Assembly (NCBI GenBank): GCA_024758765.1
Contig: CP101406.1
Coordinates: 1,984,001-2,048,000, forward strand
Direction of reading: 5' to 3'
Length of the DNA: 64,000 nt
Source of the DNA: Mycobacterium sp. SVM_VP21
Lineage (GTDB): Bacteria; Actinomycetota; Actinomycetes; Mycobacteriales; Mycobacteriaceae
Position numbers and translations under genes: made by a program. How positions within the stretch are numbered: the first letter of the stretch is position 1; every line of letters starts with the position of its first letter. Positions 1 through 8,480 of the stretch are shown piece after piece. Below the pieces are notes generated by a model that was given only the letters and a program-made list of their open reading frames with translations, was not told the origin of the DNA and made no database searches.

Positions 1-810
1 GGTGAGGCGACGCTGCCGGTGCGGGTCGCCGAATCCGACGCCAATCCCCGCACCGAGGTCGGACAACTCGGCGCGGCGGTCAACCGGATGCTCGACCACA
101 TCGCGGCCGCGCTGTCCACCCGCCAGGACAGCGAGACCCGGGTGCGCCAATTCGTCGCCGACGCCAGTCATGAGTTACGCACGCCGCTGACTGCGATCCG
201 CGGTTACACCGAATTGGCGCAACGCATCCCGGTATCCGATGGCGCGGACTCCGAATCCCTGGCGCATGCGTTGAGCCGGGTGCAGTCCGAGACCGAGCGG
301 ATGACCCAACTGGTCGAAGACCTGCTGCTGCTGGCCCGGTTGGACTCCGGCCGACCGCTGGAGCACGAACCGGTGGACCTGTCCCGGATGGCGGTCGACA
401 CGGTCAGTGATGCCCACGTGGGAGGACCGGACCATCAGTGGCAACTCGATCTGCCCGACGAGCCGGTGACGGTGCCCGGTGACGCCGCCCGTTTGCACCA
501 GGTGGTGGCCAATCTGCTGACCAACGCCCGCGTCCACACCGGCCCGGGAACCGTGGTGACTCTTCGGCTGGGTATCGACGGGGATGAGGCCGTGCTCAGC
601 GTCACCGATGACGGGCCGGGCATCCCCGCGGAGTTCCTTCCGGAGATCTTCCAGCGGTTCGCCCGCGGCGACACCTCCCGGTCGCGCAAGGGCGGCAGTA
701 CCGGTCTCGGGTTGGCGATCGCCTCGGCGGTGGTCCGGGCGCACCGGGGCACCATCGCCGTCAGCAGTGAACCCGGCCGGACCGCGTTCACCGTGCGCCT
801 GCCCCGGTAG
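1..810 (+). CDS. tcrY: Sensor histidine kinase, TcrY-like (5' end outside window)
   Basis: C-terminal 269 residues of a membrane two-component sensor kinase; the frame is open to the window edge. Visible in order are the end of a HAMP linker (about residues 7-40), the H-box DASHELRTPLTAIRGY with the phosphoacceptor His, the N-box VVANLLTNARVHT, the G1 box DDGPGIP, the F-box IFQRFARGD and the G2 box GSTGLGLAI. It should autophosphorylate on ATP and pass phosphate to a response regulator encoded upstream of the window. The tcrY name rests on the neighbouring Rv3762c-like gene, which matches the M. tuberculosis order; the kinase class is certain, the exact paralogue less so. The 19-kDa lipoprotein gene lpqH, which sits between these two in M. 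tuberculosis, is not seen here. Confidence 0.85.
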   Translation, partial: GEATLPVRVAESDANPRTEVGQLGAAVNRMLDHIAAALSTRQDSETRVRQFVADASHELRTPLTAIRGYTELAQRIPVSDGADSESLAHALSRVQSETERMTQLVEDLLLLARLDSGRPLEHEPVDLSRMAVDTVSDAHVGGPDHQWQLDLPDEPVTVPGDAARLHQVVANLLTNARVHTGPGTVVTLRLGIDGDEAVLSVTDDGPGIPAEFLPEIFQRFARGDTSRSRKGGSTGLGLAIASAVVRAHRGTIAVSSEPGRTAFTVRLPR

Positions 811-909
811 TCACCTCCCGCGAGTGTGCGTGTCTGTCCCGCGACTCGCGGGGTTTGCCGTACAACTGCGCACGCTCGCCCGGGTTTGCACCCGCCGCCC
901 GGCGGGTAG

Positions 910-1104
910 GTGACCCAGATGAATCCCGAACTGCCACCCGAGCCGGGCCGGCCGGAAGAGCCGCCGCACCGGCGTGCTCCCGAGGAGCCGCCGGAACGAC
1001 TGGTGCCCGCGGAACCGCCGGAACGCCTGGCGCCCACGGAGGTGCCGGAACGGCTGGTTCCCGAAGACCCGCCGGCCCCGCCCGACGACTCACCGGAGAG
1101 GTGA
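910..1104 (+). CDS. Small proline-rich ORF, doubtful
   Basis: 64 residues beginning GTG-ACC-CAG-ATG, acidic and proline-rich, with three near-repeats of the form RL(V/A)P-x-E-x-PE. No domain is recognised. Directly after it, shifted by +1, a second protein-like stretch (about 1100-1243, containing EEGDESIRDYAHEARETRD) runs without its own ATG or GTG start. The pair could be one frameshifted gene, two overlapping small genes, or chance reading in high-G+C DNA. The rest of the interval between the kinase stop and the sulfatase start holds nothing else I can support. Confidence 0.3.
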   Translation: MTQMNPELPPEPGRPEEPPHRRAPEEPPERLVPAEPPERLAPTEVPERLVPEDPPAPPDDSPER

Positions 1105-1290
1105 TCTGACGCGTGCTGAAGAAGGCGACGAATCCATCCGTGACTACGCCCACGAGGCACGCGAGACCCGCGACCGGGTCGCCCGCCCGTCGTGGCCGAC
1201 GCGGCCGCGCAACGCACTGACCTCGTTGCGCCGGCGCCGTTGACGCGGCAACCCACGCCGGGACACGGCATTGGTGGCAAGCTGGGCGCC

Positions 1291-3162
1291 ATGGAAGACC
1301 AGCCGGTGAGTGCAACGATCGAGGCCGCCCATGCCGAGCACCGCAGCACGCTGCCCTTCGGCGACACAACAGATTTCGCCGACGCCGACCGCGGCTTCAT
1401 CGCCGCATTGACGCCGTGCGTCATCACCGCCGCCGACGGCCGGGTGGTGTGGGACAACGACAGCTACGACTTCCTCGCCGGTGACCCGCCGACCTCGGTG
1501 CACCCGTCGCTGTGGCGCCAATCGCAGCTGGCGGCCAAACAGGGCCTCTATGAAGTGGTTGAGGGCATCTACCAGGTCCGCGGCTTCGATCTGTCCAACA
1601 TCACCTTCGTCGAGGGCGACACCGGCGTCATCGTCATCGATCCGCTGATCTCCACCGAGGTCGCCGCCGCCGCCCTGAAGCTCTACCGCGAACACCGCGG
1701 TGGTGAGCGCCCCGTCACCGCGGTCATCTACACCCACAGCCACGTCGACCATTTCGGCGGTGTGCTGGGTGTGACCTCGCAGGCCGACGTCGACGCCGGC
1801 CGGGTGGCCGTACTCGCCCCGGAGGGCTTCATCGAGCATGCGGTGTCCGAGAACGTCTACGCCGGCACCGCGATGACGCGGCGTGCCGCCTACATGTACG
1901 GCACCGTGCTGGCGCGCGGCCCCCACGGGCAGGTCGGCTGCGGCCTGGGACAGAACACCTCGACCGGGGAAGTGTCCGTCATCGTCCCCACCGTCACCAT
2001 CTCCCAGACCGGCGAGTCCCATGTCATCGATGGCGTACAGATCGAGTTCCAGATGGCGCCGGGCACCGAGGCGCCGGCCGAAATGCACTTCTACTTCCCG
2101 CAATTCCGGGCGCTGTGCATGGCCGAGAACGCCACCCACAACCAGCACAACCTGCTGACCTTGCGGGGCGCGCTGGTGCGCGACCCGCGGGCCTGGGCCG
2201 GCTACCTCACCGAGGCCATCGACGCTTTCGCCGGGCGGGCCGACGTCGTGTTCGCCTCGCACCACTGGCCGACGTGGGGCACCGAGCGGATCGCGGAATA
2301 CCTGGGGCTGCAGCGCGATCTGTACGCCTACCTGCATGACCAGACGCTGCGGTTGCTCAACCGCGGCTACACCGGGATCGAGATCGCCGAACAGTTCCAG
2401 CTACCACCCGCGCTGGAAAACGCCTGGCACGCCCGCGGTTACTACGGATCGGTGAGCCACAACGTCAAAGCCGTCTACCAACGGTATCTGGGCTGGTTCG
2501 ACGGCAACCCGGCCCGGTTGTGGCCGCACCCCCCAGAGGAACTGGGACCCCGCTACACGGCAGCGCTGGGCGGCGTGGACCGCGTCGTCGAACTGGCCGA
2601 CGCGGCCTTCAAAGACGGTGATTTCCGTTGGGCGGCAACCCTGCTCGATCATGCGATCTTCACCGACGCTGACCATGCCGGGGCGCGCAGGCTCTACGCC
2701 GACACGCTGGAGCAGCTGGCCTACGGCGCGGAGAACGCGACCTGGCGCAACTTCTTCCTCTCCGGTGCCACCGAATTGCGCACCGGCAACTTCGGCACCC
2801 CCACCCGGGTCGCCTCGATGGGGCTGCTATCTCAGCTCAGCGCCGAGCAGCTCTTCGAGAGTCTGGCGATCCGGATCAACGGGCCGCGCGCCTGGGACCT
2901 GGCGCTGGCGCTGGACGTCTCGTTCGCCGACACTGGGGTCAACTATCGCCTCACCCTGCGCAACGGGGTGCTCGTGCACCGCAAGGTGCCGGCGGACCCG
3001 GCCAGCGCGGACGTCACGGTCACGGCGGCCACCACGCTGGCGCTGCTGGCAGCGCTGCTGGGCGACGGGGGACTGGTGGTCACCGGCGACCAGGCCGCCT
3101 GGGCGAACCTGCTGGGCGTACTCGACGAGGCCGACCCGAACTTCAACATCGTCACCCCATGA
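1291..3162 (+). CDS. Alkyl sulfatase, metallo-beta-lactamase fold (Rv3762c-like)
   Basis: 623 residues from the ATG at 1291; an upstream in-frame start at 1192 is less likely because 623 residues is close to the roughly 626 of Rv3762c. The metallo-beta-lactamase metal motif THSHVDHFGG (His149, His151, Asp153, His154) identifies a dinuclear zinc hydrolase, and ASHHWPTWG is a later metal-site segment. The C-terminal part looks like the dimerisation and SCP2-like substrate-binding domains of SdsA1-type enzymes, which hydrolyse alkyl sulfates such as dodecyl sulfate to alcohol and sulfate. No signal peptide is apparent, so it is probably cytosolic. It may help sulfur scavenging (inference). Confidence 0.88.
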   Translation: MEDQPVSATIEAAHAEHRSTLPFGDTTDFADADRGFIAALTPCVITAADGRVVWDNDSYDFLAGDPPTSVHPSLWRQSQLAAKQGLYEVVEGIYQVRGFDLSNITFVEGDTGVIVIDPLISTEVAAAALKLYREHRGGERPVTAVIYTHSHVDHFGGVLGVTSQADVDAGRVAVLAPEGFIEHAVSENVYAGTAMTRRAAYMYGTVLARGPHGQVGCGLGQNTSTGEVSVIVPTVTISQTGESHVIDGVQIEFQMAPGTEAPAEMHFYFPQFRALCMAENATHNQHNLLTLRGALVRDPRAWAGYLTEAIDAFAGRADVVFASHHWPTWGTERIAEYLGLQRDLYAYLHDQTLRLLNRGYTGIEIAEQFQLPPALENAWHARGYYGSVSHNVKAVYQRYLGWFDGNPARLWPHPPEELGPRYTAALGGVDRVVELADAAFKDGDFRWAATLLDHAIFTDADHAGARRLYADTLEQLAYGAENATWRNFFLSGATELRTGNFGTPTRVASMGLLSQLSAEQLFESLAIRINGPRAWDLALALDVSFADTGVNYRLTLRNGVLVHRKVPADPASADVTVTAATTLALLAALLGDGGLVVTGDQAAWANLLGVLDEADPNFNIVTP

Positions 3163-3184
3163 GGCCGGGCCAAGCTGGCCCTTT

Positions 3185-3808
3185 ATGGTGGCAGGCGTGC
3201 AGTTGTTGCTGATCCGCCACGCCCTCCCGCTACGCAGCGAGTACGGCCAGGGCTCAGATCCCGAGCTGTCCGAGACCGGATGCGCCCAGGCGCAGCGCCT
3301 GCCGGATGCGCTGGCGCGGTTCCCGATCACCCGGCTGGTCAGCAGCCCGCAGCGCCGCGCGATCCAGACCGCTGAGCCGCTCGCCGCGAAGCTGGGACAC
3401 GGCGTCGACATCGATGAGCGGTTCGCCGAATACGACCGCGACCTGGCCGGCTACCTGCCCGTCGAACAGCTGGCCACCGAGCGACCGCAGGATTGGGCCC
3501 GGATGGCCCAGGGGCATCTGCCCGCCGACGTCGACGAGGCCGCGTTCTGCGCCCGAGTCTCTGACGCCGTCGCCGACGTGGTGGCCGGGGCCGAACCCGA
3601 CGACACGGTCGCGGTGTTCAGCCACGGCGGCGTGATCAACGTGATCCTGCACCAGGTTCTGGGCACCCAGCGGCTGCTGTCGTTTCCCATCGACTATGTG
3701 TCGGTCACCCGCCTGCTGTACCCGCGGTCCGGGCAGGCCGCGGTGGCGTCGACGAACGGCACCGAGCACGTCTGGGACCTGCTGCCGCGCAACCAGGCCC
3801 GCTTCTAA
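3185..3808 (+). CDS. Histidine phosphatase (phosphoglycerate mutase-like) family protein
   Basis: 207 residues from ATG 3185, 22 bp after the sulfatase stop. The catalytic core is LIRHALP (Arg11, His12, which is phosphorylated in the reaction) and FSHGGVIN (second His about residue 147). These are the two halves of the histidine phosphatase active site. The substrate cannot be told from sequence; actinobacterial members act on small phosphoesters. GTG codons at 3188 and 3197 are alternative starts. It is probably cotranscribed with the sulfatase gene. Confidence 0.85.
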   Translation: MVAGVQLLLIRHALPLRSEYGQGSDPELSETGCAQAQRLPDALARFPITRLVSSPQRRAIQTAEPLAAKLGHGVDIDERFAEYDRDLAGYLPVEQLATERPQDWARMAQGHLPADVDEAAFCARVSDAVADVVAGAEPDDTVAVFSHGGVINVILHQVLGTQRLLSFPIDYVSVTRLLYPRSGQAAVASTNGTEHVWDLLPRNQARF

Positions 3809-3831
3809 AAGCCGCGGGCTGAGCCGGCCGA

Positions 3832-4164
3832 CTAGCGGTGAGCCGCGAGCGACTTCTTGGCGGCGCGACGCAGCTGGAAGATCCGCGCGGTCCCGACCAG
3901 GGCGGTCAGTAGCCCGCCGCAGATCGCCGCGAGCAGGATCGCCACCCCAGTCGGCAGGCTCCAGGTCCAGGTCAAGAACGCCAGGTCGACCGGACCCGTG
4001 TTCTGGGTGACGAACACCAGCAACACGATCAGTACCAGAAAACCGGCGATCAGCGCGCTCCACAGCGCGCCGGCGCGGGTCAACGGCATCGCCGCCGGAG
4101 GCGGCGGCGGGGGGCTGGCTTCACCCTGAGGTGGGTCGACGGGCACGCGCGGGTCGCTGCTCAT
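3832..4164 (-). CDS. Small two-helix membrane protein, LapA/DUF1049-like (Rv3760-like)
   Basis: 110 residues from ATG 4164, MSSDPRV, chosen over a longer frame with a poor N-terminus. A proline-rich cytoplasmic N-terminus (about 1-30) is followed by two hydrophobic helices (about 37-58 and 68-92) and a basic tail ending AAKKSLAAHR. This layout is that of the LapA (formerly DUF1049) family of inner-membrane assembly proteins. The gene is convergent with the phosphatase gene and sits where Rv3760 lies in the M. tuberculosis order. Confidence 0.7.
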   Translation of the reverse strand: MSSDPRVPVDPPQGEASPPPPPPAAMPLTRAGALWSALIAGFLVLIVLLVFVTQNTGPVDLAFLTWTWSLPTGVAILLAAICGGLLTALVGTARIFQLRRAAKKSLAAHR

Positions 4165-4268
4165 GGGGACATCTTGCCGCGTAGGGCCCAGAAATGAACG
4201 GATTCTGGTGAGTTTGCACACCGGGGGGCCTGCCTGCGGATCGTTGGCCGGTCGCTTACGGTGGATTG

Positions 4269-4865
4269 GTGAGTGCAGCCCCGTCCGGCCAGTGGCCGGC
4301 GATTCTGACCTGGCGGGCGCCCGACGCCCCCCGGATGGAATCGGTACGTGTGCAGCTGTCCGGAAACCGGATCCGGGCCAACGGCCGCATCGTGGCCGGG
4401 GCCACCGCCGACCACCCGGCGTTCGGTGTCTATTACGACCTGCACACCGATGAGTCCGGCGCCACCAAACGTCTGGGGCTGACCGTCACCCTCGCCGAAC
4501 GGGAACGTCAGCTGGTGATCGCCCGCGACGAAGAGAACATGTGGCTGGTCACCGATGCCCGGGGTCAGTCCCGCGCCGGCTATGACGGTGCGTTGGACAT
4601 CGACATGCTGTTCAGCCCGTTCTTCAACACGCTGCCGATCCGGCGGGCCCGGCTGCAGGAGCGGGAGGCGGCGATCACGCTGCCCACCCTGTACCTGAAC
4701 CTGCCCGACATGTCGGTGGTGGCGGCGACCGCCAGCTACAGCAGCGTCGGGACGCGGCCCGGCATCAAGGTGATCACCCCGGGTACCGATGCCCGCGGCA
4801 CCACCGTCACCGTCGATGCCGACGGCTTCGTCATCGACTATCCCGGGTTGGCAACGCGGATCTGA
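4269..4865 (+). CDS. Putative glycolipid-binding protein (Rv3755c-like)
   Basis: 198 residues from GTG 4269; TTG 4266 is an alternative start. The sequence begins [20 protein letters not shown] and has the length and composition of the putative glycolipid-binding family PF06475, to which Rv3755c (199 aa) belongs. It is predicted soluble and all-beta, with no catalytic motif I can name. Its 3' end overlaps the convergent tyrA gene by 35 bp, the same arrangement as in M. tuberculosis. Confidence 0.7.
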   Translation: MSAAPSGQWPAILTWRAPDAPRMESVRVQLSGNRIRANGRIVAGATADHPAFGVYYDLHTDESGATKRLGLTVTLAERERQLVIARDEENMWLVTDARGQSRAGYDGALDIDMLFSPFFNTLPIRRARLQEREAAITLPTLYLNLPDMSVVAATASYSSVGTRPGIKVITPGTDARGTTVTVDADGFVIDYPGLATRI

Positions 4866-5799
4866 TCACCCCACCGGCCCGGCCGGCCGCGGCCAGTTCC
4901 CGGCGCCAGTCCTTGGCGCCGACGACGACGGTGACGATCTCGCTGCGGGGGAAGTTGTCGTAGCGCGTGCGGGCGGCGTGCCCATGATTGACCAGTTCGG
5001 CCACCGAATCCGAGGCCGACAGCGAATCACGCGCATCGGCCAACAGTGCGATCGCGCGATCCAGCGCCGGCAGCAGCCGCTGCCAGTTGGCCTCACACAT
5101 GGCCCGGACCAGATCCGGTGCTGTTCCGGCCACCCGGGTGCCGTCGCGGAAGGAGCCGGCTGCCAGCGCGAACGCCAGCGGTACGTCGGCTGCCGTCACG
5201 GCCAGCGCCTCAGCCATCAGGTGCGGCAGGTGAGAGATGGCGGCCGCGGCCGCATCGTGTTCCTCCGAGCGCGCCGGTACCGCCAGCGATCCACAGTCCA
5301 GAATCAGGTCCAGCACCTCAGCGAACACCGCCGGATCCACGTGGTCGTCGACGCTGATCACCCACGGTGCACCCTGGAACAGATCAGCGTGCCCGGCCGG
5401 CCAACCGGAGTGGGCGGTCCCAGCCATCGGATGGCCACCGACGAAGCGAGCCTGCAGTCCCGCGGCGGTGATCTCGTCGAGCACCGGGTTCTTGACGCTG
5501 GTGACATCGGTCAAGGGGCATTCGGGTGCCAAGCGGCTGATGGGGCCAAGCAGCATCGGCAGCGCCGGGACCGGGACGGCGATCACGATCAGCGCGCCGG
5601 TCGCCGCGGCGCGCTTTAGGGCCGTTTCCAGCTCGGTGGTGGCGTCGAATCCGTCGGCGACTGCGGCGTTCACCCCGTCGGCCGACCTGTTGTAGCCGAA
5701 CGCTGTCCGGCCTGCCGCCGCGGCTGCACGCAGCACCGAACCGCCGATCAGGCCGAGCCCCAAAACGCACACCGGAGTTTTCACTGTGCTTACTGCCAC
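4831..5799 (-). CDS. tyrA: Prephenate dehydrogenase
   Basis: Oxidative decarboxylation of prephenate to 4-hydroxyphenylpyruvate in tyrosine synthesis, cytosolic. The N-terminal Rossmann motif GLGLIGGS is followed by PLTDVTSVK and [13 protein letters not shown], the catalytic-domain signature of TyrA proteins. About 322 residues from GTG 5799; TTG 5826 or GTG 5784 are also possible, and M. tuberculosis TyrA has about 300 residues. It is divergent from the TadA partner gene, with 57 bp between the start codons. Confidence 0.92.
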   Translation of the reverse strand: MAVSTVKTPVCVLGLGLIGGSVLRAAAAAGRTAFGYNRSADGVNAAVADGFDATTELETALKRAAATGALIVIAVPVPALPMLLGPISRLAPECPLTDVTSVKNPVLDEITAAGLQARFVGGHPMAGTAHSGWPAGHADLFQGAPWVISVDDHVDPAVFAEVLDLILDCGSLAVPARSEEHDAAAAAISHLPHLMAEALAVTAADVPLAFALAAGSFRDGTRVAGTAPDLVRAMCEANWQRLLPALDRAIALLADARDSLSASDSVAELVNHGHAARTRYDNFPRSEIVTVVVGAKDWRRELAAAGRAGGVIRSALPTRDSR

Positions 5800-5856
5800 C
5801 TGTCCAGGTTGGCACACGCTGGTCAAGGGCGTAAGCGGCGACTACCGTAGGCGCCC

Positions 5857-6378
5857 ATGGGAGCACAGAGCTCGTCTGCACCGGGCCGGCCGGCAGAGAC
5901 GCTGGACGGTTTCGGAGTGGCTGTTGTGCGAGAAGAAGGCAAGTGGCGTTGCACGTCGATGCGTGCCGCGGTCCTTACCAGCCTGTCCACAGCAGAGACC
6001 GAACTACGTGAACTACGCAGCGCCGGAGCCGTTTTCGGTCTGATCAATGTCGACCACGAGTTCTTCGTGATCATCCGCCCGGGACCGGCCGGCACCCGCC
6101 TGCTGCTCTCGGATGCCACCGCGGCCCTGGACTACGACCTCGCCGACGAGGTGCTTGAGGAGATCGACGCCGACATCGACGCCGACGACCTGGAGGACGC
6201 CGACCCGTTCGAAGAGGGCGATCTGGGGGTGCTGTCCGACATCGGCCTGCCCGCCGCGGTCCTCGGCGTCATTCTCGACGAGTCCGACCTGGCCGTCGAC
6301 GAGCAGCTGCACCGAATCGCCAACGAGATGGGATTCGACGAGCAGCTCACCGCGGCGCTGCCGCGACGCAGTCGGTGA
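5857..6378 (+). CDS. tRNA adenosine deaminase-associated protein (Rv3753c-like)
   Basis: 173 residues, acidic in its second half (an EEIDADIDADDLEDADPFEE segment). This matches the actinobacterial family found almost always beside tadA. The gene overlaps tadA by 4 bp (GTGA at 6375-6378), so translation is coupled. No catalytic residues are evident. A role in assisting TadA or binding tRNA is inferred from the gene linkage only. Confidence 0.85.
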   Translation: MGAQSSSAPGRPAETLDGFGVAVVREEGKWRCTSMRAAVLTSLSTAETELRELRSAGAVFGLINVDHEFFVIIRPGPAGTRLLLSDATAALDYDLADEVLEEIDADIDADDLEDADPFEEGDLGVLSDIGLPAAVLGVILDESDLAVDEQLHRIANEMGFDEQLTAALPRRSR

Positions 6379-6842
6379 GCGGCCCATTCACCGACGAGGA
6401 CCTGATCCGCGCGGCCCTGGTGGCCGCCGGCCAGGCCGGGCCGCGCGATGTGCCGGTGGGTGCCGTGGTGGTCGGTCCCGACGGCACCGTGCTGGCCCAG
6501 GCGGCCAACGCGCGCGAAGCTCTGGGAGACCCGACCGCGCATGCCGAACTGCTGGCCATCCGCGCCGCTGCCGCCGTCCTCGGTGACGGTTGGCGGCTGA
6601 CCGGCGCGACGCTGGCCGTCACCCTGGAGCCGTGCACCATGTGCGCAGGAGCGCTGGTGGCCGCGCGGGTGGAACGACTGGTGTTCGGGGCCTTCGAACC
6701 CAAGACCGGGGCGGTCGGTTCGCTGTGGGATGTGGTGCGGGATCGCCGGCTCAACCATCGCCCCGAGGTGCGTGGTGGAGTGCTGGCCGCAGAGTGCGCT
6801 GCGCCACTGGAAGCGTTCTTCGCCCGGCAGCGATTGGGCTGA
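6375..6842 (+). CDS. tadA: tRNA-specific adenosine deaminase
   Basis: 155 residues from GTG 6375. Converts adenosine-34 to inosine in tRNA-Arg(ACG). Zinc and catalytic residues are visible as HAE (His56, Glu58) and PCTMC (Cys87, Cys90), the cytidine-deaminase-fold signature. Length fits the family. It forms a coupled operon with the upstream associated protein and is followed by tRNA-Ser. Confidence 0.93.
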   Translation: MSGPFTDEDLIRAALVAAGQAGPRDVPVGAVVVGPDGTVLAQAANAREALGDPTAHAELLAIRAAAAVLGDGWRLTGATLAVTLEPCTMCAGALVAARVERLVFGAFEPKTGAVGSLWDVVRDRRLNHRPEVRGGVLAAECAAPLEAFFARQRLG

Positions 6843-6871
6843 TGGCCCTCTCGTTGGGTACGCTGTCCCGC

Positions 6872-6962
6872 GGTGGCGTGTCCGAGCGGCCTAAGGAGCA
6901 CGCCTCGAAAGCGTGTGTGGGGTAACCCCCCACCGAGGGTTCAAATCCCTCCGCCACCGCCA
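6872..6962 (+). tRNA. serX: tRNA-Ser (anticodon CGA)
   Basis: A 7-bp acceptor stem (GGTGGCG with CGCCACC), discriminator G and an encoded CCA end (6960-6962). The anticodon stem CACGC/GCGTG encloses the loop CTCGAAA, giving anticodon CGA at 6906-6908. There is a long variable arm with GGGG/CCCC pairing and a T-arm GAGGGTTCAAATCCCTC, as expected of a class II tRNA. The symbol follows the tRNA-Ser(CGA) next to the tadA homologue in M. tuberculosis. Confidence 0.95.
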
Positions 6963-6969
6963 AGTGATG

Positions 6970-7007
6970 TTAGTGATCACCCCGGCCGCTGCCGGGGTGA
7001 TCACTAA
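6970..7007. terminator. Strong hairpin, probable bidirectional terminator
   Basis: A perfect 17-bp inverted repeat (arms 6970-6986 and 6991-7007) with a 4-nt loop CGCT begins 8 bp after the tRNA. It lies between the plus-strand tRNA and the 3' end of the minus-strand channel gene, so it can end transcription from both sides. No U-run follows, which is usual for mycobacterial terminators. Confidence 0.7.
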
Positions 7008-7121
7008 CTCGCGAGATCCGATTCACGCAGGAAAAGTTCGAGTAGCGGCCTGCGTCAGCCCGATATCGCGGACTTATGGGTTGAAGTACCAGGGCGGACG
7101 CCGTGTCTGCCGGATGCGCCG

Positions 7122-7964
7122 TCAGACGCCCGCCGCCACGTCCTTCTGCACCGCCGCAGCGTTGCGTTTGGGTGCGGTCCGCGAATGCGTCGCGTACATC
7201 GCCAGCCCGGTGAACGCCAATCCGCCCACCAGATTGCCCAGCACCGTGGGAATCTCGTTCCACTCGATGTAGTCCAGGATGGTGAAGTGCCCGCCGAGCA
7301 TCAGGCCGGAGGGGAACAGGTACATGTTGACGATCGAGTGCTCGAAACCCATTGCGAAGAACAGTGACACCGGCAGCCACATGGCGATCACCTTGCCGGT
7401 GACGTCGGTGGCCAGCATGGCACCGACCACCCCGGTGGACACCATCCAGTTGCACAGCATGCCGCGCACGAACAGGGTCAGCATGCCCTGATAGCCGTGC
7501 GCGGCATAGCCGAGCGTGCGGGCCTCGCCGATGTGCCCGATCAACTGACCGACTTCGTTGGGCGGGCTGGAGAAGCCGTAGGTGAACACGATCGCCATGA
7601 GCACCGCGACGGTGAAGGCACCGGCGAAGTTGCCGATAAACACCAGCCCCCAGTTCCGCAGCACCCCGCCGATCGTGACACCCGGGCGCTTATCGAGCCA
7701 GGCCAGCGGCGCCAGCACGAACACACCGGTCAGCAGGTCGTATCCGAGCAGGTAGAGGATGCAGAAGCCGGCTGGAAACAGCAGTGCCCCGATGATCGCC
7801 TGACCGGTCTGCACGGTCATGGACACCGCGAACGCCGCGCCCAGCGCCAATGTCGCACCGGCCATGAATGCGCGGATCAGGGTGTCGCGGGTGGACATGA
7901 AAATCTTCGACTGGCCGGCGTCGATCATCGCGTTGATCAACTCGGGCGGCTTGACGTAGGTCAT
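7122..7964 (-). CDS. Formate/nitrite transporter (FNT) family channel
   Basis: 280 residues from ATG 7964, preceded by GAGGAG six bases upstream. Six hydrophobic helices are visible. The family signature is present, including MGFEHSIVNMY with the central pore His and the motif LAPLAWLDKRPGVTI around the second helix hairpin. FNT proteins are pentameric channels for small monovalent anions such as formate, nitrite or, in one branch, hydrosulfide. The sequence alone does not fix the substrate, and no nitrite reductase or formate enzyme is adjacent. Confidence 0.85.
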   Translation of the reverse strand: MTYVKPPELINAMIDAGQSKIFMSTRDTLIRAFMAGATLALGAAFAVSMTVQTGQAIIGALLFPAGFCILYLLGYDLLTGVFVLAPLAWLDKRPGVTIGGVLRNWGLVFIGNFAGAFTVAVLMAIVFTYGFSSPPNEVGQLIGHIGEARTLGYAAHGYQGMLTLFVRGMLCNWMVSTGVVGAMLATDVTGKVIAMWLPVSLFFAMGFEHSIVNMYLFPSGLMLGGHFTILDYIEWNEIPTVLGNLVGGLAFTGLAMYATHSRTAPKRNAAAVQKDVAAGV

Positions 7965-8126
7965 CGAACTCCTCAGATACCGCAGGGCAGTAGTTTGGAT
8001 CGGCGCGTGTGACCCTACGTCGCAGCGGCCCGCCCGAAGGAAGATCGTCAGCCAACTCCTAGTTAGCCCACAGACGTTGCCCAACAACGCCTTTACCGGG
8101 ACTTTTCCGCGTTTTACCAGCTAAGA

Positions 8127-8326
8127 CATCACCGCGGCCGGTCGACCGCATACGTCCCGGCGTCGTCGGTGAACTCCGCGAGCACCCGGCGCTGGGCGCC
8201 GTCGACAGTGACCACACAGCTGAAACTGGTGCCCTTGCGCACGGTCGGGTTCACCCCGTTGTTGCACCGGACGTTGGTCACGTCGTCGCGGCCGTAACCG
8301 TTGATCGGGTCGGTGAGCACCTGGCG
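8127..8326. repeat. 200-bp direct repeat, left copy
   Basis: This segment matches 10070-10269 at a constant offset of 1943 bp. I see one internal substitution (CACGTCGTCG against CACGTTGTCG) before the match ends just after CACCTGGCG. It corresponds to the last 66 codons and stop of the intact DUF4333 gene, so the two copies flank a 1.74-kb low-G+C insert. Confidence 0.9.
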
Positions 8327-8328
8327 GA
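8129..8328 (-). pseudogene. 3' fragment of a DUF4333 gene (duplicated)
   Basis: Encodes the same C-terminal domain as the complete gene at 10072-10725 (VRQVLTDPINGYGRDD to the DRPR end), but lacks the proline-rich region and membrane helix. Codons upstream to 8389 are open but unrelated (MHWGIGENRR), so a short fusion peptide is possible though probably not functional. The interval 8330-8480 between this fragment and the next gene's stop holds nothing recognisable. Confidence 0.8.
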
Positions 8329-8480
8329 CCCTATGACGCGACGCGGCACCCAGGGCGGGGCGCCGGTTTTCACCTATGCCCCAATGCATGTATCAGCTAT
8401 GTCGTGAACTCACACGCCCCATCACCCCGAGCGGAACACGCGCCGAATGTGCGGTTCGACGGGTGGGCCCCGCTCAGCTG

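Noticed and set aside
8390-8480. Possible IS element ends next to the low-G+C insert
   Set aside because: No terminal inverted repeats, short target duplications or transposase were seen; only the 200-bp direct repeats are supported.
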